From Hydrogenophaga sp. (lineage in GTDB: Bacteria; Pseudomonadota; Gammaproteobacteria; Burkholderiales; Burkholderiaceae_C), in the NCBI GenBank assembly GCA_020048405.1, contig JAIFMP010000038.1:1-44945 (forward strand): a stretch of 44,945 nt of DNA, in the 5' to 3' direction. Shown in pieces: positions 25,263 to 32,679 of the stretch (position 1 is the stretch's first letter; each line of letters begins with the position of its first letter). A program made the translations under genes and the position numbers. A model generated the notes under the pieces. The model worked only from the letters and a program-made list of their open reading frames with translations, had not been told where the DNA came from and made no database searches.

Positions 25263-25297
25263 AACCGTGATGGCCACAAGCCATCACGGTTTTTTTG
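25263..25297 (+). terminator. Intrinsic terminator after the porin gene
   Basis: A perfect 12-bp stem (AACCGTGATGGC / GCCATCACGGTT) with loop CACAA, followed by T7. Among the strongest in the window. Confidence 0.93.
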
Positions 25298-25310
25298 CTC
25301 AGGCGGAAGC

Positions 25311-27877
25311 TCAGTCGTCCACCGGCGTGAGCTTGGCCACCGACAGCGCCAGCCACTTCACACCGTGGCGGGGGAAATTGATTTGGGCGCGGGCATCGGC
25401 CCCCGCCCCCTCAACCGTCAACACCTTGCCTTCGCCAAACTTGGCGTGGAACACCTTTTTGCCAGCGGCAATGTCTGTGCCCCGGCCCGACTTGGGCTCC
25501 AGAGCCGGGCCAGCGTCAAACGCTGGGCTTCCAGCTGCAGGTTTATAGCCAAAAGTGCCTCCAGCGCTTGATGCATATGGCTTTTCAGCTACACCAAAAT
25601 TCCCACCCCAGGTGCGCGCTGCGCCACCAAACCCCGCACCGGCCATGCCGCCAAACCCGCCACCGGCTTTGGGTGTGAGCCAGCGCAGGCACGACTCGGG
25701 CAGCTCGTCAAAAAACCGGCTGCGGGCGTTGTAGCGCGTCTGGCCGTGCAACATGCGTGTTTGCGAATGGCTGAGGTACAGCCGCTTGCGCGCGCGGGTG
25801 ATGGCCACGTACATCAGGCGGCGCTCTTCTTCCAGCCCGGCACGGTCGGAGGCCGAGTTTTCGTGGGGGAACAGGCCTTCCTCCAGCCCGGTGATGAACA
25901 CGCAGTCGAACTCCAGCCCTTTGGCCGCGTGCACGGTCATCAGTTGCACGGCGTCCTGCCCGGCCTGGGCCTGGTTGTCGCCTGCCTCCAGGGCTGCGTG
26001 CGTGAGGAAAGCGGCCAAGGGCGAGAGGGTCTCGCCGGTGTCCTCGGGCAGCAAAGCCAGCAGCTCCACCCGTTGACCGGTGTCCACCGGGTCGGCCCAG
26101 ATCGGGCCTGGCGGGGGCGCGTCAAAGTCAAAACCGGCCTGGTCGCCATCGATTTCTGCGCCTCGCGCCTGCTCGTTGGCCTCGGCCAGCGCGTCGTCCA
26201 GTGTTTGTTCCAGCGTGAGCCGGGTGCGAGCACCCGCGGGCGCTTCTGGCAACAGGCCCTGGCTGGCGGGCGACTGGCTCAGCGCGGCAGGGCGGGCCAT
26301 GGCATCTGGCGGAAGGGCCACGGCGTCGCGGCCAAAGCCTTCGTTCATCACAAAACTTTCAGCGGCATTGACCAGTTCTTCCAGGTTTTCCACGCGGTCG
26401 GCACCGTCTTTGTCGGCCTTGAAGTGAGCCAGCAGGCCACTGTGGTCCAGCACGGACTGGATGATGTCGCGCAGTGTCTGGCCTTCGGTGTGTTCACGCA
26501 TCACCTCCAGCTTGGCCAAAAAGGCACTCAGCCCCGCCCCGGCGCGGCCGCCCACGGCGCTGACCGCATCAGACAGGGCGCAGCCGCTGCTGCGCGCCAC
26601 GTCTTGCAGCTGTTCGATGCTGCGCGCACCAATGCCCCGGGGCGGGAAGTTGACCACGCGCAAAAAGCTGGTGTCGTCGCGCGGGTTCTCCAGCAGGCGC
26701 AGGTAGGCCAGGGCGTGTTTGATTTCGGCGCGCTCGAAGAACCGCAGGCCGCCGTACACCTTGTAGGCCACCCCGGCGTTGAACAGTGAGGTTTCCAGCA
26801 CTCGGCTCTGGGCGTTGCTGCGGTACAGCAGTCCACCACCCAGCGGGCTTCATCAAAGTCGGTGGGGCTTTCAAACACGCGCACCGGCTCGCCTGCACCT
26901 TGGTCCGTGCGCAGGTTTTTGCCCAGGCGCTGACTGTTGTGACCGATCAGGTGGTTGGCCGAGTCCAGGATGTTGCTGTGGCTGCGGTAGTTTTGCTCGA
27001 GCTTGATTTGTGCGCCCACGTTGAACTCGCGCACAAAGTCGGCCATGTTGCCCACCCGTGCGCCACGGAAGGCATAAATGCTCTGGTCGTCATCACCCAC
27101 GGCCAACACCGCCGTGTCTGGCCCCACCAGTTGTTTGAGCCAGGCGTATTGCAGCTTGTTGGTGTCCTGAAACTCGTCCACCAAAATGTGGCGGAAGCGC
27201 CGTTGGTAGTGCTCGCGTATCTCGGCATGGTCGCGCAGTAGTTCGTAGCTGCGCAGCAGCAGCTCCGCAAAGTCCACCACTCCTTCGCGCTGGCACTGGT
27301 CTTCGTACAGCTGGTACAGCTCCACTTTTTTGCGGGTGTCGTCGTCGCGCACGGGCACGTCGGCCGGGCGCATGCCTTCTTCTTTGCAACTGGAAAAAAA
27401 CCATGTCAGCTGCTTGGCCGGAAAACGCTCGTCGTCCACCGCAAACTGCTTGCACAGTCGCTTGACAGCAGACAGCTGGTCTTGCGTGTCCAGAATCTGA
27501 AACGCCTGCGGCAGGTTGGCTGCCTTCCAGTGCGCGCGCAACAGCCGGTTGCACAGGCCGTGAAAGGTGCCCACCCACATGCCACGCACGTTCACCGGCA
27601 GCATGGCCTGCAGGCGCACCAGCATTTCTTTGGCGGCTTTGTTGGTGAAAGTCACAGCCATCAGACCGCCGGGGCCCACCTGGCCGGTTTGCATGAGCCA
27701 GGCCATGCGGGTGGTCAGCACCCGGGTTTTGCCTGAGCCGGCCCCGGCCAGCACCAGCGAGTGACCACTGCCCAGCGTGACGGCTGCCAGCTGTTCGGGG
27801 TTCAGCCCTTGCAGCAGGCCGCTGGGCTCTCCGAAACCGGGTGGGGTGAACGACGGGGCGTGGGTGTCAAAACTCAT
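25311..27877 (-). pseudogene. uvrD: ATP-dependent DNA helicase UvrD, frame-disrupted (internal deletion)
   Basis: Start ATG 27877. The first ~348 codons carry superfamily-1 motifs: Q (LNPEQLAAV), I (AGAGSGKT), Ia (FTNKAAKEM), II (VDEFQDTN), III (VGDDDQSIYAFRGA) and NYRSHSNI. After ARWVVDC near 26832 the frame is wrong; the continuation (LYRSNAQSRVLETSLF to TVHAAKGLEFDCVFITGLEE, VAITRARKRLYLSHSQ) is in another frame and runs to 25311. Homologues, as I recall them, have about 15-20 residues between these parts, leading into motif IV, so a non-multiple-of-3 deletion of about 45-60 bases is inferred. UvrD unwinds DNA in excision and mismatch repair. A repeat copy lies in frame in its C-terminal linker. 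Confidence 0.82.
25553..25600 (+). repeat. Dispersed short repeat, copy E, inside uvrD
   Basis: AAAAGTGCCTCCAGCGCTTG runs to 25570, then 16 bases, AGCTA at 25587-25591, then CACCAAAA. Probably the best-preserved copy. It is in frame and encodes part of the Gly/Ala-rich linker (VAEKPYASSAGGTFGY) before the C-terminal RNA-polymerase-binding-type domain of UvrD. Confidence 0.75.
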
Positions 27878-27906
27878 GCGCTGATTGTAGAAACCGCATT
27901 CGGCTG

Positions 27907-27940
27907 TTGCCCGCCCGACACCTCCAAGCGTGTATACAAT
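27907..27940 (+). promoter_or_regulatory. Possible promoter for guaC
   Basis: TGTATACAAT at 27931-27940 resembles an extended -10. TTGCCC at 27907-27912 is a loose -35 with too long a spacer (20-22 bases). It lies in the 176-bp gap between divergent uvrD and guaC. Confidence 0.4.
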
Positions 27941-27945
27941 CGCGC

Positions 27946-27978
27946 ACCGGGCCCAAGATTCTTGCGCCCGGTTTTTTT
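27946..27978 (+). terminator. Terminator-like leader hairpin upstream of guaC (possible attenuator)
   Basis: ACCGGGC (27946-27952) pairs with GCCCGGT (27966-27972). An inner CAAG/CTTG extends the stem, and T7 follows. It lies 5 bases past the -10-like box and 75 bases before the guaC ATG, in the same direction as guaC, so it would end guaC transcripts almost at their start unless relieved. No gene reads into it from upstream on this strand. Confidence 0.6.
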
Positions 27979-28053
27979 ATGCCGGGTTCAAGCCAAGCGC
28001 TCATCCTTCTTTTGTACAGACGTGCGCTGACTCCATTTTTGGAGCTTGGAACC

Positions 28054-29031
28054 ATGGAAATTTTCGACTACGACAACATCCTGCTGCTGCCACGCATGTG
28101 CCGTGTGGACAGCCGTTCGGAGTGCGACGCCAGTGTGGAGCTGGGTGGCCGTCGCTTTCGCATCCCGGCCGTGCCGGCCAACATGAAGACCGTGGTCAAC
28201 GAGACCATCTGCGAGTGGCTGGCCCGCAACGGCTACTTTTACGTGATGCACCGCTTTGACCTGGACAACCTCGCCTTTGTGCGCGATTTCAAAGCCAAGG
28301 GTCTGTTTGCATCCATATCGCTGGGCGTGAAGCAAGCCGACCGCGACACCGTGGACCAGCTCGTGGCAGAAGGCCTGGTGCCCGAGTACATCACCATCGA
28401 CATTGCCCATGGCCATGCCGACAGCGTGAAACACATGATCGGCTACATCAAAGAGCGCCTGCCCACCAGCTTTGTGATTGCCGGCAACGTGGGCACGCCC
28501 GAAGCCGTGATCGACCTCGAAAACTGGGGCGCCGACGCCACCAAGGTGGGCATTGGTCCCGGCAAGGTGTGCATCACCAAACTCAAAACCGGCTTTGGCA
28601 CCGGCGGCTGGCAGCTGTCGGCCTTGAAGTGGTGCGCGCGTGTGGCCACCAAGCCCATCATTGCCGACGGCGGCATCCGCAGCCATGGCGACATTGCCAA
28701 AAGCGTGCGCTTCGGTGCCACCATGGTCATGGTAGGCAGCCTGTTTGCAGGTCATGAGGAAAGCCCCGGCCAAACTGTGGAAGTGGACGGCGCGCTGTAC
28801 AAGGAGTACTACGGCTCGGCGTCCGACTTCAACAAGGGCGAATACAAACACGTGGAAGGCAAGCGCATTCTGGAGCCCATCAAAGGCAAGCTGCAAGGCA
28901 CGCTGATTGAAATGGAGCAGGACATTCAAAGCTCCATCAGCTATTCGGGCGGCAAAAAGCTGATGGACATTCGCAAGGTGAATTACGTCATTTTGGGTGG
29001 CGACAACGCAGGGGAACACCTGCTGATGTGA
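28054..29031 (+). CDS. guaC: GMP reductase
   Basis: 325 residues from ATG 28054 (GGAGC upstream), within the size range of the shorter bacterial GMP reductases. The TIM-barrel features are [49 protein letters not shown] and the catalytic loop [17 protein letters not shown] with active-site Cys173, then [16 protein letters not shown] for phosphate binding. No CBS domains are present, which separates it from IMP dehydrogenase. It converts GMP to IMP with NADPH, balancing purine pools in the cytoplasm. A monocistronic gene whose leader contains a terminator-like hairpin. Confidence 0.93.
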   Translation: MEIFDYDNILLLPRMCRVDSRSECDASVELGGRRFRIPAVPANMKTVVNETICEWLARNGYFYVMHRFDLDNLAFVRDFKAKGLFASISLGVKQADRDTVDQLVAEGLVPEYITIDIAHGHADSVKHMIGYIKERLPTSFVIAGNVGTPEAVIDLENWGADATKVGIGPGKVCITKLKTGFGTGGWQLSALKWCARVATKPIIADGGIRSHGDIAKSVRFGATMVMVGSLFAGHEESPGQTVEVDGALYKEYYGSASDFNKGEYKHVEGKRILEPIKGKLQGTLIEMEQDIQSSISYSGGKKLMDIRKVNYVILGGDNAGEHLLM

Positions 29032-29106
29032 ATGAATGCGGGGCACGGCCCGTCCGGTTGACAATCAGCTGACGGGTGTCCAGCCCTCTGCACCGGCAGT
29101 AGTGGC

Positions 29107-29143
29107 ATGGTGTATTCTGTATACAGTATTCAGAACACACCAT
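29107..29143. promoter_or_regulatory. Nested palindromes at the gntR start, probable autoregulatory operator
   Basis: CTGTATACAG at 29117-29126 is a perfect 10-bp palindrome with the TGTATACA core typical of FCD-type GntR operators. It is flanked by ATGGTGT (29108-29114) and ACACCAT (29137-29143). It sits directly upstream of and touching the gntR ATG (29142), where binding would block transcription or translation. Confidence 0.65.
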
Positions 29144-29846
29144 GCACCCCTCGCCCACCCTCTCCCGACTCGACACACCACCGGATCTGGTGGACCAGGT
29201 CTACCGCAAGCTGCTGGACGCCATCAGCGACGGCAGCATGGCCCCCGGCACACGCCTGACGCAGGAAGACGTTGCCGAGCAACTGGCCGTGTCGCGACAG
29301 CCCGTGCTGCAGGCGCTGCGCCAGTTGCGCGCTGACGGACTGGTGCAAGACGCCCTCGGCCCCCAGGGCCAGAAGGGCCGAGGCGTGGTGGTCACCCCCA
29401 TCGACGCCACCACCGTGGCCCAGGTGTACGAGGTGCGCAGCGCGCTCGACGCACAGGCCGCCCGGCGCCGCGCCGTGATTGACCCCATGCTCATCATGGC
29501 CGGGCGTGCGGCCGCCGTCGCAGGCGAGGTGAAAGCCATGATCGACGCCGACCTGGCCTACCACCGGGCCATCTACCAGGCCAGCGGCAACCCCCTGATT
29601 GAAGCCAGCGCACTGCTGCACTGGCACCACATACGCCGCGCCATGGGCGAGGCCTTGCAACACTCCCCCCTGCGCGCTGCTGCCTGGGACGAGCACGAGG
29701 CCATGTGCAAGGCCATCGCCCAGGGTGATGAAACCGCTGCGGCCCAACTGATGCTGGCCCACGGTACGCAGGCCGGGTCCAACCTGGCGCGCCAGTTGCT
29801 GGCTGCGCAGCCCCGCGAAGCCACCGTCAACTCCGTGGTTCGATGA
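29142..29846 (+). CDS. GntR-family (FadR/FCD) transcriptional regulator
   Basis: 234 residues. A winged helix-turn-helix occupies about residues 15-80 (LVDQVYRKLLDAISDGSMAP, TQEDVAEQLAVSRQPVLQAL); the FCD ligand domain occupies about 90-220, with the usual metal/ligand Asp/His positions (DADLAYHRAIYQ; HWHHIRRAM). Regulators of this class sense small carboxylic acids and often control catabolic genes beside them; the next gene is a 3-hydroxyisobutyrate-dehydrogenase-type gene, a plausible target. A palindrome overlaps its own start. A terminator follows the gene. Confidence 0.92.
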   Translation: MHPSPTLSRLDTPPDLVDQVYRKLLDAISDGSMAPGTRLTQEDVAEQLAVSRQPVLQALRQLRADGLVQDALGPQGQKGRGVVVTPIDATTVAQVYEVRSALDAQAARRRAVIDPMLIMAGRAAAVAGEVKAMIDADLAYHRAIYQASGNPLIEASALLHWHHIRRAMGEALQHSPLRAAAWDEHEAMCKAIAQGDETAAAQLMLAHGTQAGSNLARQLLAAQPREATVNSVVR

Positions 29847-29857
29847 ACCACTTGTGC

Positions 29858-29895
29858 GCGGTCGGTGGCCCACCCGGCACCAACCGCCTTTTTTT
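29858..29895 (+). terminator. Intrinsic terminator after gntR
   Basis: GCGGT.GGTG (29858-29867) pairs with CACC.ACCGC (29878-29887) with one mismatch, followed by C and T7. Repeat copy F begins immediately after. Confidence 0.8.
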
Positions 29896-29901
29896 AAACA
29901 A

Positions 29902-29946
29902 AAACAGCCTCCAGCGCACGCTGATATTCAACTTTCAGCTATCAAC
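29902..29946 (+). repeat. Dispersed short repeat, copy F, abutting a start codon
   Basis: CAGCCTCCAGCGCACG ends at 29920, then 16 bases, AGCTA at 29937-29941 and TCAAC, directly followed by the ATG at 29947. The copy therefore forms the whole ribosome-binding region of the next gene, which has no purine-rich Shine-Dalgarno. Confidence 0.7.
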
Positions 29947-30818
29947 ATGAAATCTGATATCCCTACCCCAACCGTGGCCGTGCTGGGCATTGGCCTGATG
30001 GGCCACCCCATGGCCGGCTGCGCGTTCAGGTGTGGAACCGGTCTCCTGCCAAGGCACAGGCATTGGAGGCTCTGGGGGCCATCGCCAGTGCCAACCCGGC
30101 GGATGCAGTGCGCGGCGCAAACATCGTCATCACCATGCTGCAGGACGGCCCGGCGGTGGAAGACGTGCTGTTCAACCAGGGCACCACACAGGGCTTGCAG
30201 CCCGGCACGCTGGTGGTGGACATGTCGTCCATCCAGCCACGCCAGGCCCGCGACCACGCTGCCCGGTTGGCCGCGCTGCAGGTGGACTGCCTCGATGCCC
30301 CCGTGTCCGGCGGCACCGTCGGCGCGGAGGCAGGCACGCTGGCCATCATGGCAGGGGGCCGTGCGGCCGACTTCGAGCGCGCACGCCCCGTGCTCGAGGT
30401 GCTGGGCCGCCCCACCCATGTGGGCCCCACAGGCTCTGGCCAACTCGCCAAGCTGGCCAACCAGATGATCGTGGGCATCACCATCGGTGCGGTGGCCGAG
30501 GCGCTGCTGTTTGCCGCGCGCGGCGGAGCCGACATGGGCAAGGTGCGCGAAGCCATTTCCGGCGGCTTTGCCGACAGCCGCATTTTGCAAGTGCACGGCC
30601 AACGCATGGTGGAACGCGACTTTGCCAAACGGGCCGCCGTCACCGTGCAACTGAAAGACATGCGCAACGCGGTGGCCACCGCCCAGGAAACAGGTTTTGA
30701 AGCGCCCATCACCCAGCTGTTTGCGCAATTGTTCGAAGAGGCCACGGCCCATGGCTTGGGCGATCTGGACCATTCGGCGCTGTTTGTGGAGCTGGCCAGC
30801 AGAAACGGCATGGCATGA
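29947..30818 (+). pseudogene. 3-Hydroxyisobutyrate dehydrogenase-family (NAD-binding) protein, frame-disrupted
   Basis: Starts with VAVLGIGLMGHPMAG, the Rossmann GxGxMG motif, then changes frame within 10 bases; the rest (LRVQVWNRSPAKAQALEALG) continues in another frame to 30818. Family members have about 6-7 residues (RRLxxAG) between HPMA and LRV, so a small deletion of about 19-22 bases is inferred. The remainder is intact: the substrate loop DAPVSGGTVGAEAGTLAIMA, the catalytic-Lys region GSGQLAKLANQM and the all-helical C-terminal domain. Intact enzymes oxidise beta-hydroxyacids with NAD(P). The upstream GntR regulator is a plausible controller. Confidence 0.82.
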
Positions 30819-30899
30819 ATCGAACACCCGGGCCACCGGCGAGGGCAAAGCTGATGTAAAAAGCCAGACAGTGCGCATTGACCGAACCCACGCCCCGAC

Positions 30900-32579
30900 A
30901 TGACCCGCAAAAAACACCGAGAGATCCAGCTGATCGACTGCACCGCCCTGGTGGTGGATGGCAATTCCGTGTCGCGGGGTGTGATCGTGCAGCAACTGCG
31001 CGACTTTGGCATGACCGCTGTGGACACGGCCAGCAAACCCATTGAGGCACGCAGCAAACTGGAGCTGAAGCCTTACGAAATCGTGCTTTGTGAACAAAGC
31101 TTTCCGGGCACAGACTACTCGGGCCAGGAACTGCTGGACGACCTGCGGCGCGGCCAGATATTGCCCTACAGCACGGTGTTCGTCATGCTGACCGCAGAAG
31201 CCAGCTACGCGCAGGTGGCAGAAGCGGCGGAGTCTGCGCTGGACAGTTACCTGCTCAAGCCACACACGGCCACTGGCCTGCTCGAACGGCTCAAACACGC
31301 ACACCGGCGCAAGATCATCCTGGCCGACATCTTCGAAGCCATTGAGGCGGGCCAATTCACCGAGGCCATTGGGCACTGCGTCAAGCGTTACCAGTCGCGC
31401 GACCACTATTGGCTGTATGCAGGCCGGGTGGCCGCAGAACTGCTCATGCGCGAAGGCAAGCACGATGAGGCCGGCGAGATGTACCGCAGCATCACAGCCC
31501 AGCAGCCGCTGCCATGGGCTCGCTTGGGCGTGGCCCGGTCACAGCTGGAAGCAGGCAAACCCAACGATGCCCTGAACGGACTGGAGTTGCTGGCAAAAGA
31601 ACAGCCTGCGTTTGCCGACACCTACGACGTGCTGGTGCGCCTGCACCTGGATGAGAGCAAACCCGCCCTGGCGATGGAAGCTGCGCGCCGGGCCTGCGAC
31701 ATCACGCCGGCCTCCATCGAGCGGCTGCAGCGCTACGGCATGCTGGCCTACTACCAGGGTGACTTTGCCGAAGCTGCCCGTGCGCTAGACCGGGCCACCC
31801 TGCTGGGGCTGACGTCCAAACTCTACGACGCCCAGTGCCTGATGATGCTGACGTTTGCGCGTTTGCAGCTGAAGGATGCCCAGGGCATCAAGCGCTGTAT
31901 CGACCAGATACAGAAGCTGATGGAACGCAAGGACAACCCCGTGCGGCTGGTGCGTTTCAAGGCCATGGCCAACACATTGCTGATGCTGGTGAATCGCCAG
32001 TTGGCAGCGGTGGTGGAGCAGGTCAAAGAACACGCCATAGAGTTGAAATCGCCTGAGTTCGACGTGGAAGCCGCCTGCAACTTCCTCACGCTCATCAGCG
32101 AAATCGGCCGGGCCGAACTGTCGCTGGAAGTGGCCAATGAATGGGTGAACACGATCGCCCTGCGCTTTTGCACCAGCAACAGCCTGACCGACCTGCTGGC
32201 CAATGCCGCCGCACGCCACCCGCCCTACGAAGCGGCCGTCCGCGCCGGCTACCAGCGCATTGGTGCCATTGCGCAAGAGGCCATGGCATTGACCGTGGCG
32301 GGCCAACCCACCGAAACCATCAAGATGCTTCTGGCGCACTGCGACACCACACTCAACCTGAAGCTCATGGAAACCGCCCGACTGACACTGGGCCGCCACC
32401 GCGCCCGCATTCAGGGCGCAGACGCGCTGGAGGTAGATGTTCAGGCCCGGTTGACTTTGTTCACGCCGTCCTGTGTGGCGCCACCCATGGGGCAATCCAA
32501 AGGTCGCTCAGCTGGGGGGCTGAAACTGCGCACAGCCAAAGAAGCCCCATCCGCCAAGGCCAGCGTGCAGGTGGACTGA
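30900..32579 (+). CDS. Pseudo-receiver (REC) plus TPR protein
   Basis: 559 residues. Residues about 13-135 form a response-regulator receiver: LVVDGN with acidic D20 but Gly instead of the second acid, T98 in MLTAE and K120 in LLKPHT. The phospho-acceptor position holds Glu65 (IVLCEQSFPG) rather than Asp, so phosphorylation is not expected and a permanently 'on'-like state is possible. The rest (about 145-520) is helical TPR-type repeats (EAIEAGQFTEAIGHCVKRYQ, GKHDEAGEMYRSI, GKPNDALNGLELL, GDFAEAARALDRATLLG), a protein-binding scaffold. No output DNA-binding or enzyme domain is seen. No kinase gene is adjacent. Probably a signalling adaptor; partner unknown. Confidence 0.85.
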   Translation: MTRKKHREIQLIDCTALVVDGNSVSRGVIVQQLRDFGMTAVDTASKPIEARSKLELKPYEIVLCEQSFPGTDYSGQELLDDLRRGQILPYSTVFVMLTAEASYAQVAEAAESALDSYLLKPHTATGLLERLKHAHRRKIILADIFEAIEAGQFTEAIGHCVKRYQSRDHYWLYAGRVAAELLMREGKHDEAGEMYRSITAQQPLPWARLGVARSQLEAGKPNDALNGLELLAKEQPAFADTYDVLVRLHLDESKPALAMEAARRACDITPASIERLQRYGMLAYYQGDFAEAARALDRATLLGLTSKLYDAQCLMMLTFARLQLKDAQGIKRCIDQIQKLMERKDNPVRLVRFKAMANTLLMLVNRQLAAVVEQVKEHAIELKSPEFDVEAACNFLTLISEIGRAELSLEVANEWVNTIALRFCTSNSLTDLLANAAARHPPYEAAVRAGYQRIGAIAQEAMALTVAGQPTETIKMLLAHCDTTLNLKLMETARLTLGRHRARIQGADALEVDVQARLTLFTPSCVAPPMGQSKGRSAGGLKLRTAKEAPSAKASVQVD

Positions 32580-32596
32580 GCTGCACCCCACCCAGC

Positions 32597-32636
32597 AAAA
32601 AGCCCCCGCCAGTGGTGCACCGGCAGGGGCTTTTTC
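32597..32636. terminator. Bidirectional terminator between REC-TPR and helicase genes
   Basis: AAAAAGCCCC and GGGGCTTTTT flank an inner CGCC..GGCA-type stem-loop. The A/T flanks allow use by both convergent genes. Confidence 0.85.
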
Positions 32637-32679
32637 ATTGGATTGACTGACGGGGCACCATCACGCCCCAGTCAAGCCA

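Noticed and set aside
11690-30035. Programmed frameshifting or translational bypassing in arsJ, uvrD and the HIBADH-like gene
   Set aside because: Coding sequence appears to be missing, not merely shifted; there are no slippery heptamers or long untranslated gaps, and three unrelated genes would need the same device.
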